Source of the DNA: Streptomyces griseoviridis
GTDB lineage: Bacteria > Actinomycetota > Actinomycetes > Streptomycetales > Streptomycetaceae
Reading direction: 5' to 3'
Assembly (NCBI GenBank): GCA_014649155.1
Contig: BMSM01000008.1
Location: 186,001-250,000, forward strand
Length of the DNA: 64,000 nucleotides
In this document: piece by piece, positions 44,633 through 53,181 of the stretch
Layout of the letters: every line of letters starts with the position of its first letter
How positions within the stretch are numbered: the first letter of the stretch is position 1
The notes under the pieces: generated by a model
The model's input: only the letters and a program-made list of their open reading frames with translations
What the model was told of the DNA's origin: nothing
Database searches by the model: none
Program-made: the position numbers and the translations under genes

Positions 44633-45139
44633 TCAAGGCCCCAACGTGATCCGCCCGTCCGGGATCCACCCCTCCAGGTATCCCGTCAACAGCACATCCA
44701 CATCTGGCAGATCGCACCGTGTGCACAACTCCTGCCACTGCTCAGGCCCCGCCCAGCGTGTCGCTCTCTTCCAGGGCAGATGCTCCGGCGGAGCACCAGC
44801 CGCAGCGAGACGAAAGATGAACACATGTGCCTCTCGACGGCTCCGACCTTCGGGTACAGGCACCTGAGCCCAGCGGCATCCTTCAACGGCGCCCCCGCGC
44901 ACCGGCATTGAGCCGACCACATCACGGAGTACGCGCATTGCCGCCTCACGGTAGGGCTCTGTGGCTCGGACGGAGCCTGAAGGGAGCACCCATCGGAGGC
45001 CAGCTCCAGGCAGGTCGTCTGCCACCAGGGCAAGCTGCCCATCCGAGCTCAGCACCGCGACGAACACCACCCGCCGCATCCTGGGAGGCGGCACGGCAGG
45101 GCACTCCGAACCTTCGGCGGCGTCCAGAAAAGCAGGCAC
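44633..45139 (-). CDS. Nudix-fold protein with degenerate Nudix box
   Basis: The 168-residue protein has the beta-alpha-beta outline of a Nudix hydrolase (RRVVFVAVLSSDGQLALVADDLPGAGLRWVLPSGSVRATEPYREAAMRVLRDVVG). The catalytic helix reads REAAMRVLRDVVG where REUxEExGU is expected, so the two metal-binding Glu are missing. It may bind rather than cleave a nucleotide ligand, or be decaying. GTG 45139 has AGGA about 8 nt upstream. It converges on the IclR gene with a 24-bp gap. Confidence 0.7.
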   Translation of the reverse strand: MPAFLDAAEGSECPAVPPPRMRRVVFVAVLSSDGQLALVADDLPGAGLRWVLPSGSVRATEPYREAAMRVLRDVVGSMPVRGGAVEGCRWAQVPVPEGRSRREAHVFIFRLAAAGAPPEHLPWKRATRWAGPEQWQELCTRCDLPDVDVLLTGYLEGWIPDGRITLGP

Positions 45140-45453
45140 AGTCCGATCCTGACATGCGGCCGCTTAACCGGCCAGTTTTACCCGTGCCGACGAGGGGCTT
45201 ATCGCGGAGATGAGCTGGCGAACTTGGTCGGCTTGTGGGCTCCGGTATGCCGAATCTGGATTGAGTAGGCGCCGAGCAGGAACGGCCGGATGGTCTCGAG
45301 TTCCGCAAGAGCTTTCGATGGCCCGAAGGCTGGGGGGTTCTTGCTCCCGGACAGCGGCCAGTTGAACGCGTACGCAGCGGGCAATCTCCACGGCCTAGAC
45401 CATCCCGTCCTGGTACTGCTCTGCCTGGTCGCTCCCGGCTGGCCGGACGGCTC
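45140..45453. other. Gap without a convincing gene
   Basis: This 314-bp stretch lies between the Nudix-like start and the broken ORF at 45454. Frames are open on both strands but none shows a domain or a ribosome site. It presumably holds the divergent promoters. Confidence 0.4.
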
Positions 45454-46032
45454 ATGGACGACCCCCAACGGTCTGACCTGGCGTACCGCAGCTACGAGGA
45501 CCTGTGTGCCGCGCTGCGGTTCTGTCTGCCCGATCTCCGGCGGGCGGACGGGTTCGGCGCCGATGTGTTCGAGCACTGGTTCGACCTGATCGACAAGCTC
45601 GTGTGACTGGCCGCCGAGGTCGGCACCCCCGCGGGGGCGGAACCGGTGCTGTTGCCAGACGAAGCAGTCGCGATCCTCAAGAGTGCTCGACTGGACGCGA
45701 CCGTGCAGAAGATGCGTTGCCGGCACGTCTCGAGCCTCGTCTGGGCAGAGCTGGCGCCGGAGATCAAACAGGGCGGGGGCATCGTGCGGACGGCGATGAG
45801 CCGGGGCCAGGGCATCGTGGAGATGTTCACCGCGGAGACGACCCCCTGCTTCGGCTGGCAGATCCAGGAAGGTCAGTTCCAGCTGGTCTACCTGACCGGC
45901 TCCGGCCCCGGCCCTGCCCACGGCCCCGGCCCGACACGGCGGGCGGCCCGTGAACAGGAGGCCCGCGCTTCCCGCGACTACTTCTGCTTCGACCGAGCGC
46001 GCACCCCGCTGGGTGACACCGGTCCCGAGTGA
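45454..46032 (+). pseudogene. Unknown ORF interrupted by an in-frame TGA
   Basis: From ATG 45454 the frame gives 50 residues (MDDPQRSDLAYRSYEDLCAA..., HWFDLIDKLV), then TGA at 45604-45606. It continues in the same frame for another 142 residues (LAAEVGTPAGAEPVLLPDEAVAILKSARLDATVQK...FGWQIQEGQFQLVYLTG...). The two halves read as one soluble protein of unknown family, so a nonsense mutation is the simplest view. Alternatively the second part starts at GTG 45642 or 45699 as a separate gene. It overlaps the next small ORF by GTGA. Confidence 0.5.
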
Positions 46033-46199
46033 CTGTAGCCGCCCCGCATGCTCGGTTGCCTTTCAACGAGTTCGCGCCCGACTTCGTCTACCGGAGCATC
46101 CCCGCTCCAAACCTGACGATCGAGCAGGTCCTCCGGCCTGGTGTCACCTATGCGCGGCGGGCGTTGACGTGTCACGCAGAAGCGTGGGACAAGGGATGA
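46029..46199 (+). CDS. Small unknown protein (56 aa)
   Basis: A GTG at 46029 overlaps the previous stop (GTGA) and opens a 56-residue frame: VTVAAPHARLPFNEFAPDFVYRS, then LTIEQVLRPGVTYARRALTC, ending AWDKG. The coupling and protein-like composition suggest a real gene or the tail of one, in operon with the interrupted ORF before it. No function can be given. Confidence 0.45.
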   Translation: MTVAAPHARLPFNEFAPDFVYRSIPAPNLTIEQVLRPGVTYARRALTCHAEAWDKG

Positions 46200-46421
46200 G
46201 GGCGCGGCTGAGCGCCGGCTAAGCGGGATGACGGCCTTCCGGTCCCTGTTGAAACTCATGCCGGACGTGGCGGGTGCTCACGCTTTCGTCGATACAGCAG
46301 TGGACAGTGAAACCCTCGTCCAGGCGTGGGACGGCCCCGGTCCCATGAAATCGCTGCCGGGTGGAAGGAAGTTGCGTCGGATTGGTGCCGCGGAGATCCA
46401 TTTTTCCGACATCATCGGGGC

Positions 46422-48095
46422 ATGCAGAAGCTCGAGGCGCACGAGATGCCCTTGCACAAGGTGTTCAGCAGTGACTACGACTTCCAGATACCTGACTACC
46501 AGCGCCCCTATGCCTGGCAGGAGGAGCAGGCTGCTCAACTGCTGATGGACCTGCAGGAAGCCCTGGTCCGTGGGACGGATGAGCCGTACTTCCTCGGATC
46601 CGTTGTGCTCGTCAAGAACAGCGCGGTCCCGAAGGCGGACGTCATCGACGGCCAGCAGCGCCTCACGACCCTGACCATCCTCCTGTCGGTCCTGCGCGAC
46701 CTCACCGAGGATCCGGAGCTGCGTGGCGACCTCGACCGGCTGGTCATGGAGCCGGGTGCCAAGATCCGTGGGCTCGCCCCGAGGCCGCGGCTCACTCTGC
46801 GGAGCCGTGACGCGGACTTCTTCGAGAAGTACGTCCAGACGAAGGGCGCAGTGGGCACTCTTCTGACGCTCAAGGAGGAAGCCCTGCGGACCGACGCGCA
46901 GAAGGCCGTCCTCCGCAACGCGACAGTCCTCCACCGCAGCCTCACCGCGTTGACCGAGGAACGTCGGCTAGAACTGGCTCAGATGCTCGCCGAGCGGACG
47001 TTCCTGGTCGTCGTCAGCACTCCTGACCTCGACAGCGCACACCGGATCTTCAGCGTCATGAACTCCCGCGGCCTGGACTTGTCTCCCACTGACATCTTCA
47101 AGTCGCAAATAATCGGGGATCTCGGGGCGGAGGCGTCTGAGGCATGCGCCACCACCTGGGAGGACGCCGAGGAGATGCTGGGGCGCGACGACTTCGCGGA
47201 ACTCTTCCTCCACCTGCGGATGATCTTTGCCAAGAAGCGGGCGGAACAGGAGCTGCTCAAGGAGTTCCCTGAGCAGGTACTCAAACGCTACCTCCCCGGC
47301 AGGGGCGAGGTCTTCGTCCATGACGTTGTCCGGCCGTATGCCGAGGCTTATGCCCAGATCCGTGAAGCACGTTATGAGTCCGCTTCGGGTGCGGAGGCGG
47401 TCAACGCCTGGTTCAGGAGGCTCCAGCAGGTCGACAACTACGACTGGCGGCCCGCCGCTCTCTGGGCGCTGCGTCACCACGAGGACGACCCGGCATGGCT
47501 GGACACGTTCATGCGGGCCTTGGAGCGGCTGTCGGCCAGCATGTTCGTCCGCCGTGTCTACACGACTCCCCGCGTCACGCGGTACGCCGAGTTGCTTCGG
47601 CAGCTCGACGAGGGACAGGGCCTTGCCTCCCCGGCTCTCGAACTGAGGGACGACGAGAAGGCCGAGACCCGGGCCAGGCTCGACGGCGATCTCTATCTGG
47701 TCGGCAAGATCCGCAAGTATGTGCTGCTCCGGCTCGACGAGCTGCTGGCCCGCGGGCAGGGGGTGACGTACGACCACCCGCTCATCACCGTGGAGCACGT
47801 GCTGCCGCAGAACCCGAAGGCCGATTCGCAGTGGGTCGGGCTGTTCGATGAGGAGCTGCGCGCCCAGTGGACACACCGTCTGGGAAACCTGGTGCTGCTG
47901 AACCGCGCCAAGAACTCGGCGGCCCAGAACTACGACTTCGCCATCAAGAAGGCCAAGTACTTCACCGGCCGCGGGGGAGTGGTCCCCTTCGCGCTGACCA
48001 GCCAGGTGCTCCAGCACGTCGAGTGGACCCCCGACGTGCTGAAGGCCAGGCAGGAGGAGCTGCTGGGGGTGCTCTTCGAGGAGTGGCGTTTGTGA
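46422..48095 (+). CDS. DUF262/DUF1524 protein (GmrSD-like, single chain)
   Basis: The 557-residue protein joins two domains. DUF262 is at about 5-240, with YDFQIPDYQRPYAWQEEQAAQLLMDL near residue 15 and DGQQRLTTLTILLSV near 76. The C-terminal DUF1524 HNH-type nuclease has VEHVLPQNP near 457 and HRLGNLVLLNRAKNSAAQNYDFAIKKAKYF near 484. Both key motifs are intact. GmrSD-type enzymes are type IV restriction systems that cut modified DNA using NTP. ATG 46422 gives the proper DUF262 start. It begins the defence-like stretch that fills the rest of the window. Confidence 0.9.
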   Translation: MQKLEAHEMPLHKVFSSDYDFQIPDYQRPYAWQEEQAAQLLMDLQEALVRGTDEPYFLGSVVLVKNSAVPKADVIDGQQRLTTLTILLSVLRDLTEDPELRGDLDRLVMEPGAKIRGLAPRPRLTLRSRDADFFEKYVQTKGAVGTLLTLKEEALRTDAQKAVLRNATVLHRSLTALTEERRLELAQMLAERTFLVVVSTPDLDSAHRIFSVMNSRGLDLSPTDIFKSQIIGDLGAEASEACATTWEDAEEMLGRDDFAELFLHLRMIFAKKRAEQELLKEFPEQVLKRYLPGRGEVFVHDVVRPYAEAYAQIREARYESASGAEAVNAWFRRLQQVDNYDWRPAALWALRHHEDDPAWLDTFMRALERLSASMFVRRVYTTPRVTRYAELLRQLDEGQGLASPALELRDDEKAETRARLDGDLYLVGKIRKYVLLRLDELLARGQGVTYDHPLITVEHVLPQNPKADSQWVGLFDEELRAQWTHRLGNLVLLNRAKNSAAQNYDFAIKKAKYFTGRGGVVPFALTSQVLQHVEWTPDVLKARQEELLGVLFEEWRL

Positions 48096-48314
48096 GGGCG
48101 GGGGTCGGGGCGGCATACCCCGGCCCCGAGCCCAATGAACTCCATGAAGTTCCAAAGAGTTCCATTGTTGGGCCTGTGTGGGCTATGGTCGTCCACAACT
48201 CAGGTCTCACGGCCCCGCGTTACCACGCTGCTCCCGTGTGTCCCCTGTCGTTCAGTTGCCGTCGGCCTGTCCGGCCGTACGCACCGCAGCCGTCGCCTCC
48301 ACGGGAGTCCCGTC

Positions 48315-50738
48315 ATGCCCGTACCCATCGATTCCGCCCCGGACCCGTCTCCAGCAGGGCCGCCCGCCCAGGACCCGACCGCCGGCACCCTTGCCAGTCT
48401 CATCGCCGGGCGGCTCGCCGGCTCGGACCTCGACGCGGACACCCGAGCCCTCCTGCTCACCGCCTTCCAGGACGACGGCGGGGCGCGCGGCCGGATGCCG
48501 GGCGCCTACCTGCAGTCCGTCACGGTCAGCGGCTTCCGCGGCATCGGTCGTACCGCACGTCTCCCCCTCACCCCCGGCCCGGGACTCACCCTGGTCACCG
48601 GCCGCAACGGCTCCGGCAAGTCGAGCTTCGCGGAGGCCGTCGAGATCGCGCTGACCGGCGACAACGCCCGCTGGCGCGGCCGCAGCGACATCTGGCGCAA
48701 GAGCTGGCGCAACCTCCACCACGGCCAGGAACCCCAGGTCGCCGTGGAGTTGCGTCTCGACGGCGATCCCGACCCGGCCACCGTGCTGCGCACCTGGCAC
48801 GGGGACGACGTCGCCGACTCCACCGCCGAACTCGACCGGCCCGGCCACGACCCCGTCCCCCTCCCGGGCCTCGGCTGGCAGGAGGACCTGGCGACCTACC
48901 GCCCCTTCCTGTCGTACTCCGAGCTCGGCCAGGTGATCGGCGGCAAGCCCAGCGAGATGTACGACGCCGTCGCCTCCATCCTCGGGCTGGAGCAACTCGC
49001 CGCCGCCGACAAGTGGTTGCGCGACCTGAGCCGCGAGTACGACGCGCCCGCCAAGGAGGCGAAGGCCGAACTCCCCGCCCTGCTCACCCTCCTGGCCGGC
49101 ACCGACGACCCCCGCGCCCGGAGCGCCCACACCGCACTGAGCGGGCGGCGCCCGGACCTCGCGCGGGCGGCCGAACTGGCCGTCGGGACCGGCCCGGTGG
49201 ACGAGGCCCTCCTGTTCGACCTGCGCCGCCGCTCCACCCTGACCGGACCCGACACCGAGGCGGTCGCCACGGCCGTGACCCGGCTGCGCGAAGCCATCGC
49301 CTCCGCCGAGGACCTGCGGGGCACGTCCGCCGAGGACGCGCTGTGCCGCGCCGAACTCCTCGCCCGCGCGCTCGCCTACCACCGCGCCCACCCCGACCTC
49401 GACACCTGCCCGGTGTGCGGCGGCGCGGCCCGCCTCGACGAGGAATGGGCACGCGACGCCGCCGAGCAGGAACGCCTGCTGCGCGCCGAGGCCGAGCAGG
49501 TGCTCACCGTCCGCAGGGAACTCGACGCGGCCGCGCAGGCCGTCCGCGACCTGGCCGTCCCGCCCCCCGACTGGCTGCCGTCCGGGATCGCCGCCGCCTG
49601 GGACGACTGGCTGCGGTGCCGCACCGTATCCGACCCGGCCGTGCTGGCGTCCGCCGCCGAGCACGCCGCGCGGATCGCCGCCGACGCCGCACGGGTCACC
49701 CGCCAGGAGGCCGCGGCGCGCCTCGCCGACCAGGACGACACCTGGCGCGACGCCGCGCGGGCGCTCGCCGCCTGGCTCGACAAGGCCCACGCGGCCGAGC
49801 GGGCGGCCCCGCACCTGGCCCGCGTCAAGGCCGCCCAGAAATGGCTCAGGGCCACCCACGACGAGATCCGCGCCGACCGGATGCGGCCCATCGCCGAGGA
49901 CGCCCAGCGCATCTGGTCCAATCTGCGCCAGCAGAGCAACGTTGCCCTCGGCCCGGTCCGTCTGAGCGGCTCCGCAACTCAGCGCAAGGTCGCCCTCGAC
50001 GTGACCGTCGACGACATCGACGCCCCCGCGCTCGGCGTAATGAGCCAGGGGGAACTGCACTCCCTCGCCCTGTCCCTCTTCCTCCCGCGCACCTTCCTCC
50101 CGGAGAACCCCTTCCGGTTCCTCGTCATCGACGACCCGGTGCAGTCCATGGACCCCGCCAAGGTGGACGGCCTCGCCCGCGTCTTCGCCCTCCTCGCCGA
50201 GCACCGCCAGGTCGTCGTCTTCACCCACGACACCCGCCTGCCGCAGGCCCTGAAGTACCTGCGGCTGCCCGCCACCGTCCTCACCGTCGACCGCCGTGAG
50301 CGCTCCGCCGTACGCGTCCGCTCCGGCGACGACCCCGTCAAGCAGGCCCTGTACGACGCGAAGGCGCTCGCCAGGACGCGCGACCTGCCCGGGGACGTCG
50401 TCGCCCGGGTCCTGCCCGGCCTGTGCCGCACCGCCCTGGAGGCCGCCCTCCTCGAACCGGCCCGGCGCCGGCTCCTCGGCACGGGCCTGCCGCACGCCGA
50501 GATCGAGCAGCGCATCGCCAAGGCCCACAAACTCACCGAACTGGCCTCCCTCGCCCTCTACGGGGAGATGGATCGGGTGGGCGAGGCCATGACCGACCTC
50601 ACCCGGGCCTACGGCCAGCAGGCCACCGACCACATCCGGTGGTGCAACAAGGGCTCCCACGAAGCCGTGCCCGTCGACGACGTGGAGGAGATCATCCGCC
50701 GCACCGCGGACCTCGCGAAGGCGGTGCGATCCCTGTGA
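48315..50738 (+). CDS. Rad50/SMC-like AAA ATPase
   Basis: The 807-residue protein is an ABC-type head split by a helical arm. Walker A GRNGSGKSS is at about residues 96-104, a CPVC zinc-hook-like motif at 365-368 in TCPVCGGAARLDEEW, the signature MSQGELHSLALSLF at 576, and Walker B FLVIDDPVQSMDP near 605. The arm is Ala/Arg/Glu-rich and shorter than in Rad50. Such ATPases drive several anti-phage systems. ATG 48315 follows GGGAG. The stop overlaps the start of a small helical protein by GTGA, so they probably form one complex. Confidence 0.85.
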   Translation: MPVPIDSAPDPSPAGPPAQDPTAGTLASLIAGRLAGSDLDADTRALLLTAFQDDGGARGRMPGAYLQSVTVSGFRGIGRTARLPLTPGPGLTLVTGRNGSGKSSFAEAVEIALTGDNARWRGRSDIWRKSWRNLHHGQEPQVAVELRLDGDPDPATVLRTWHGDDVADSTAELDRPGHDPVPLPGLGWQEDLATYRPFLSYSELGQVIGGKPSEMYDAVASILGLEQLAAADKWLRDLSREYDAPAKEAKAELPALLTLLAGTDDPRARSAHTALSGRRPDLARAAELAVGTGPVDEALLFDLRRRSTLTGPDTEAVATAVTRLREAIASAEDLRGTSAEDALCRAELLARALAYHRAHPDLDTCPVCGGAARLDEEWARDAAEQERLLRAEAEQVLTVRRELDAAAQAVRDLAVPPPDWLPSGIAAAWDDWLRCRTVSDPAVLASAAEHAARIAADAARVTRQEAAARLADQDDTWRDAARALAAWLDKAHAAERAAPHLARVKAAQKWLRATHDEIRADRMRPIAEDAQRIWSNLRQQSNVALGPVRLSGSATQRKVALDVTVDDIDAPALGVMSQGELHSLALSLFLPRTFLPENPFRFLVIDDPVQSMDPAKVDGLARVFALLAEHRQVVVFTHDTRLPQALKYLRLPATVLTVDRRERSAVRVRSGDDPVKQALYDAKALARTRDLPGDVVARVLPGLCRTALEAALLEPARRRLLGTGLPHAEIEQRIAKAHKLTELASLALYGEMDRVGEAMTDLTRAYGQQATDHIRWCNKGSHEAVPVDDVEEIIRRTADLAKAVRSL

Positions 50739-51184
50739 CCACGATCCGCCCGGCCACACCCGTGCCGTCCGCGCGCCCGCCCCGGCTCCCCGTGACCCTC
50801 CCGCCTCCGCCGCCGTCCATCTCGACCCCCGAGGAACTGCTCGCGGGCGCGGACCGGTTGCTCGGCACTGCCACCGCCTCCACCACGGGCGTCTGGCCGC
50901 GCGCCGTGGCCCTGCTGCTGCGACACGCCCTCGAAGAGGCCCTGCGCCGCTACTGGCAGACCCGCAAACCGCAGCTGGCCCGCTGCCCGCCGCACGCCCA
51001 GGCCCTGTGCCTGGAGTCCTACGCCGACCCCGACACGGCCCGCCGCTGGTCGGCGACCTGGGCCGGCCTCAGCCGGGCCTGCCACTACCACGGGTACGAG
51101 CTGGCTCCCACGCAGGGGGAGCTGTGGGCGTGGCGGGACGACGTAGAAAGGGTGATCGGGGCGTTGACGCTCCGGACGCGGTGA
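50735..51184 (+). CDS. Small helical HEPN-like partner of the ATPase
   Basis: The 149-residue protein has a Pro-rich leader (about 1-35), then helices with ALLLRHALEEALRRYWQ and WSATWAGLSRACHYHGYEL. The RACHYH segment fits the Rx4H motif of HEPN ribonucleases, in the expected helix near the C-terminus. The HEPN call is by motif and helix layout only. The GTGA overlap with the ATPase gene argues that the two act together, plausibly as regulator and effector. Confidence 0.6.
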   Translation: MTTIRPATPVPSARPPRLPVTLPPPPPSISTPEELLAGADRLLGTATASTTGVWPRAVALLLRHALEEALRRYWQTRKPQLARCPPHAQALCLESYADPDTARRWSATWAGLSRACHYHGYELAPTQGELWAWRDDVERVIGALTLRTR

Positions 51185-51346
51185 CGGATCGCCGTCGGAC
51201 CGCAGGCCCGTCGCGCGGGGCAGGCGGCGGACGTCGTCCGGTGGGCGGGGGCGGCACGGAACGGGGTGCCGGGGAGGGGGCTGCCCGGTTGCCCACCTCG
51301 ACCAGCCGCACTCGCACCGCCGTCATACGCGTATTACGATGTCTTC

Positions 51347-51676
51347 GTGGCGAAGACACGCATCAGCATCAGCTTGGGGCAGGATCAGGCCGAACGCATC
51401 AGGCAGCACGCGGAACGGGCGGGCATGGACGTCTCGGCCTATCTGGTGCATGCCGCAACGCGCCAGATGGCCGAGAGCGATGCCATAGAGGAACAGTTCG
51501 CCGAGGTGGACGCACTCATCGCCCGGGCGGAGCGAGCGGCGGACGGGCTGCCCGCAGAACCCGCCCCGGAACCGACCGCGGAGCTGACGGAGCAGGAACG
51601 CCGCGATGTGGAGGAGGCCCTGGGGCTCGTCCACGGTCGCGACCGGCGAGGCCGCCGTCCGGGACACGCCGCGTGA
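51347..51676 (+). CDS. Ribbon-helix-helix antitoxin-like protein
   Basis: The 109-residue protein opens with a ribbon-helix-helix DNA-binding segment (KTRISISLGQDQAERIRQHAERAGMDVSAYLVHAATRQM, about residues 3-41). An acidic, disordered tail rich in Glu/Pro/Ala follows and probably wraps the toxin. GTG 51347 is the only sensible start. The stop overlaps the PIN-domain gene by 4 bp, the classic antitoxin-toxin order. Confidence 0.8.
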   Translation: MAKTRISISLGQDQAERIRQHAERAGMDVSAYLVHAATRQMAESDAIEEQFAEVDALIARAERAADGLPAEPAPEPTAELTEQERRDVEEALGLVHGRDRRGRRPGHAA

Positions 51677-52158
51677 GCGCACGGGTGCCGATCTACGACA
51701 CCGGCATGCTCATCGCACTGGCCGACCGCAAGGCGAAGGCGGTGGCCCTCCATGAGGGGCTGCGCACGATCCCGCACCGGGCGCTGGTGCTCGGACCGGT
51801 CCTCGCCCAGGTGTGGCGCCCCCAGCCGGCGCTGGTGCATGCCCTGTCCGGTGTCCTGAAGGACTGCACTGTCCCCCAGGCCCGTACGTCCGAGCCGCCC
51901 ATGCGCGAGACGAAGGCGGGCCGTCCGGAGTGTCTGGCCTGCGCGACGGGCCCGGACCTCGCGGACTGGCGGCGCATCGGGACCGCTCTGGGGCGGGCGG
52001 CCCTGCCGGCGAAGAAGCGGCCGGACGCGGTGGACGCCTGGGTGGCCTTGGCGGCGGCCCGGCACGGCAGCTCGGTGATCTTCACCACCGACCCGGGGGA
52101 CATGCACGCCTACCTCACGATTCTCGCGCCGTCGGACGTGCACGTGGTCGCTGTCTGA
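51673..52158 (+). CDS. PIN-domain toxin-like nuclease
   Basis: The 161-residue protein has a PIN fold: an N-terminal Asp in PIYDTGMLIAL, an acidic position in the middle, Asp pairs in KKRPDAVDAWVALAAARHGSSVIFTTDPGDMHAYL, and a short C-terminal strand. VapC-type PIN toxins cut RNA. The Asp pattern looks intact, though the mid-protein Glu of canonical VapC (usually in an xxEV helix) is not obvious. It is coupled to the antitoxin-like gene by a GTGA overlap. Confidence 0.75.
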   Translation: MSARVPIYDTGMLIALADRKAKAVALHEGLRTIPHRALVLGPVLAQVWRPQPALVHALSGVLKDCTVPQARTSEPPMRETKAGRPECLACATGPDLADWRRIGTALGRAALPAKKRPDAVDAWVALAAARHGSSVIFTTDPGDMHAYLTILAPSDVHVVAV

Positions 52159-52280
52159 TGACCGGGAGCCACGCTCGGCCCCGTCCAGGCGTCGCGCAGG
52201 CGGTGAACGAGCCGTCGGCAGGAGCGGGGCACGGAACTCGGCCCTGCGCAGACTCGCTCCGCGAGCGGGTGCCGAGGTGG

Positions 52281-52961
52281 TCAGCCATCAACGGCAACGG
52301 CCATCCAGTGCCACGGCCTCCCCGCGCGCCGACCGCTGAACTCGCCCAGAGTCCTCCACCCGCTTCGCCATTTGCCACGGCCGTGGTACTTGGCACGGCA
52401 GGAGCAGGTGCACAGGAAGCCCTGGGCGTTCTGGCAGGACGAGTTGCACCTTTCACGTGGGTTGTACTCACGGCCGATCAGGACGCTCGGATACCTGCGG
52501 AGCAGCTCCCGGCTGATGTGGGGGAAGTGAGCGCTGGCCACCGTCCAGCAACCCTCGCGGCTGTCCCACCGGAACGATCTGTCGCTTCCGACCCAGCCGG
52601 ACAGCCTCCGCTCGTGCTCCCACATCGTGTGAGCCGGGAACCAGACACCGAACCACCCTTTGGCGGGCAGGCCGATGGTCGGCAGGTGCTCACCCCGATA
52701 ATTCGGCAGCCACTCAGGGGGCTTGAGGTGCTCGGTCTTCTCCCGCAAGGCACGCCCGCGCCCTTTGTCCCTGCCCGTAGTCCGCCGGTTACGTCGAGGC
52801 CCGGGCCCCCACTCGACCGACACAAGTGCGGCGAGCTGACCGGAGGCATGGCAACGGAGACGACTTATCGGCCTGTCATGGGCGACCACGCGCCCGTCCT
52901 GGTCGACCTCGATGGAGTTGCGGCACTTCAAACACGTGCGGTTGAACCCTCCGTCTCCCAC
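52281..52961 (-). CDS. Cysteine-rich unknown protein, probable zinc binding
   Basis: I know no name for this 226-residue protein. It begins with a CLKC pair near residue 11 and ends with a dense cluster, RCNSSCQNAQGFLCTCSCRAKYHGRG, near residues 177-202. The latter is of the C-x3-C...C-x-C-x-C...HG type seen in uncharacterised actinobacterial proteins. The middle is Trp-rich and basic. GTG 52961 has AGGGGG at 5 nt; an upstream GTG at 52967 touches that site. It faces away from the EcsC-like gene's upstream neighbours and is possibly nucleic-acid binding. Confidence 0.65.
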   Translation of the reverse strand: MGDGGFNRTCLKCRNSIEVDQDGRVVAHDRPISRLRCHASGQLAALVSVEWGPGPRRNRRTTGRDKGRGRALREKTEHLKPPEWLPNYRGEHLPTIGLPAKGWFGVWFPAHTMWEHERRLSGWVGSDRSFRWDSREGCWTVASAHFPHISRELLRRYPSVLIGREYNPRERCNSSCQNAQGFLCTCSCRAKYHGRGKWRSGWRTLGEFSGRRAGRPWHWMAVAVDG

Positions 52962-53181
52962 GAGCACCCCCTTGGTTGAGCTGATGTCTCCCGTGCTTGC
53001 TGCCGTGTCCTGCCGGTCTCGGCTCGCATCACGTGGGATATCGCGGACGGGACGTTCCGCGTGAACTCGCCCCGATGGCCCGGAGCGAGCGGCCTCGCGG
53101 CAACCACGTAGGCGCTGGACGCGCCGTAATCGACTGCGATGGCGGAGGCGGGATGCTCGACATACTTCAGTGCACCGAGGG

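Noticed and set aside
45604..45606. Selenocysteine codon
   Set aside because: Nothing suggests a selenoprotein: the flanks are not redox-like and no hairpin stands out directly after the TGA.
45199..45921. 240-codon minus-strand frame opposite the interrupted ORF
   Set aside because: No domain or ribosome site; its composition is that of a shadow of the plus-strand frame.
39259..46200. Integrated element with att sites at tRNA-Leu
   Set aside because: I looked for a second copy of the tRNA 3' end (TTCAAGTCCCCCCTCGGAC) in the window and saw none, so no attL/attR pair can be drawn. Only the recombinase-like genes support mobility.
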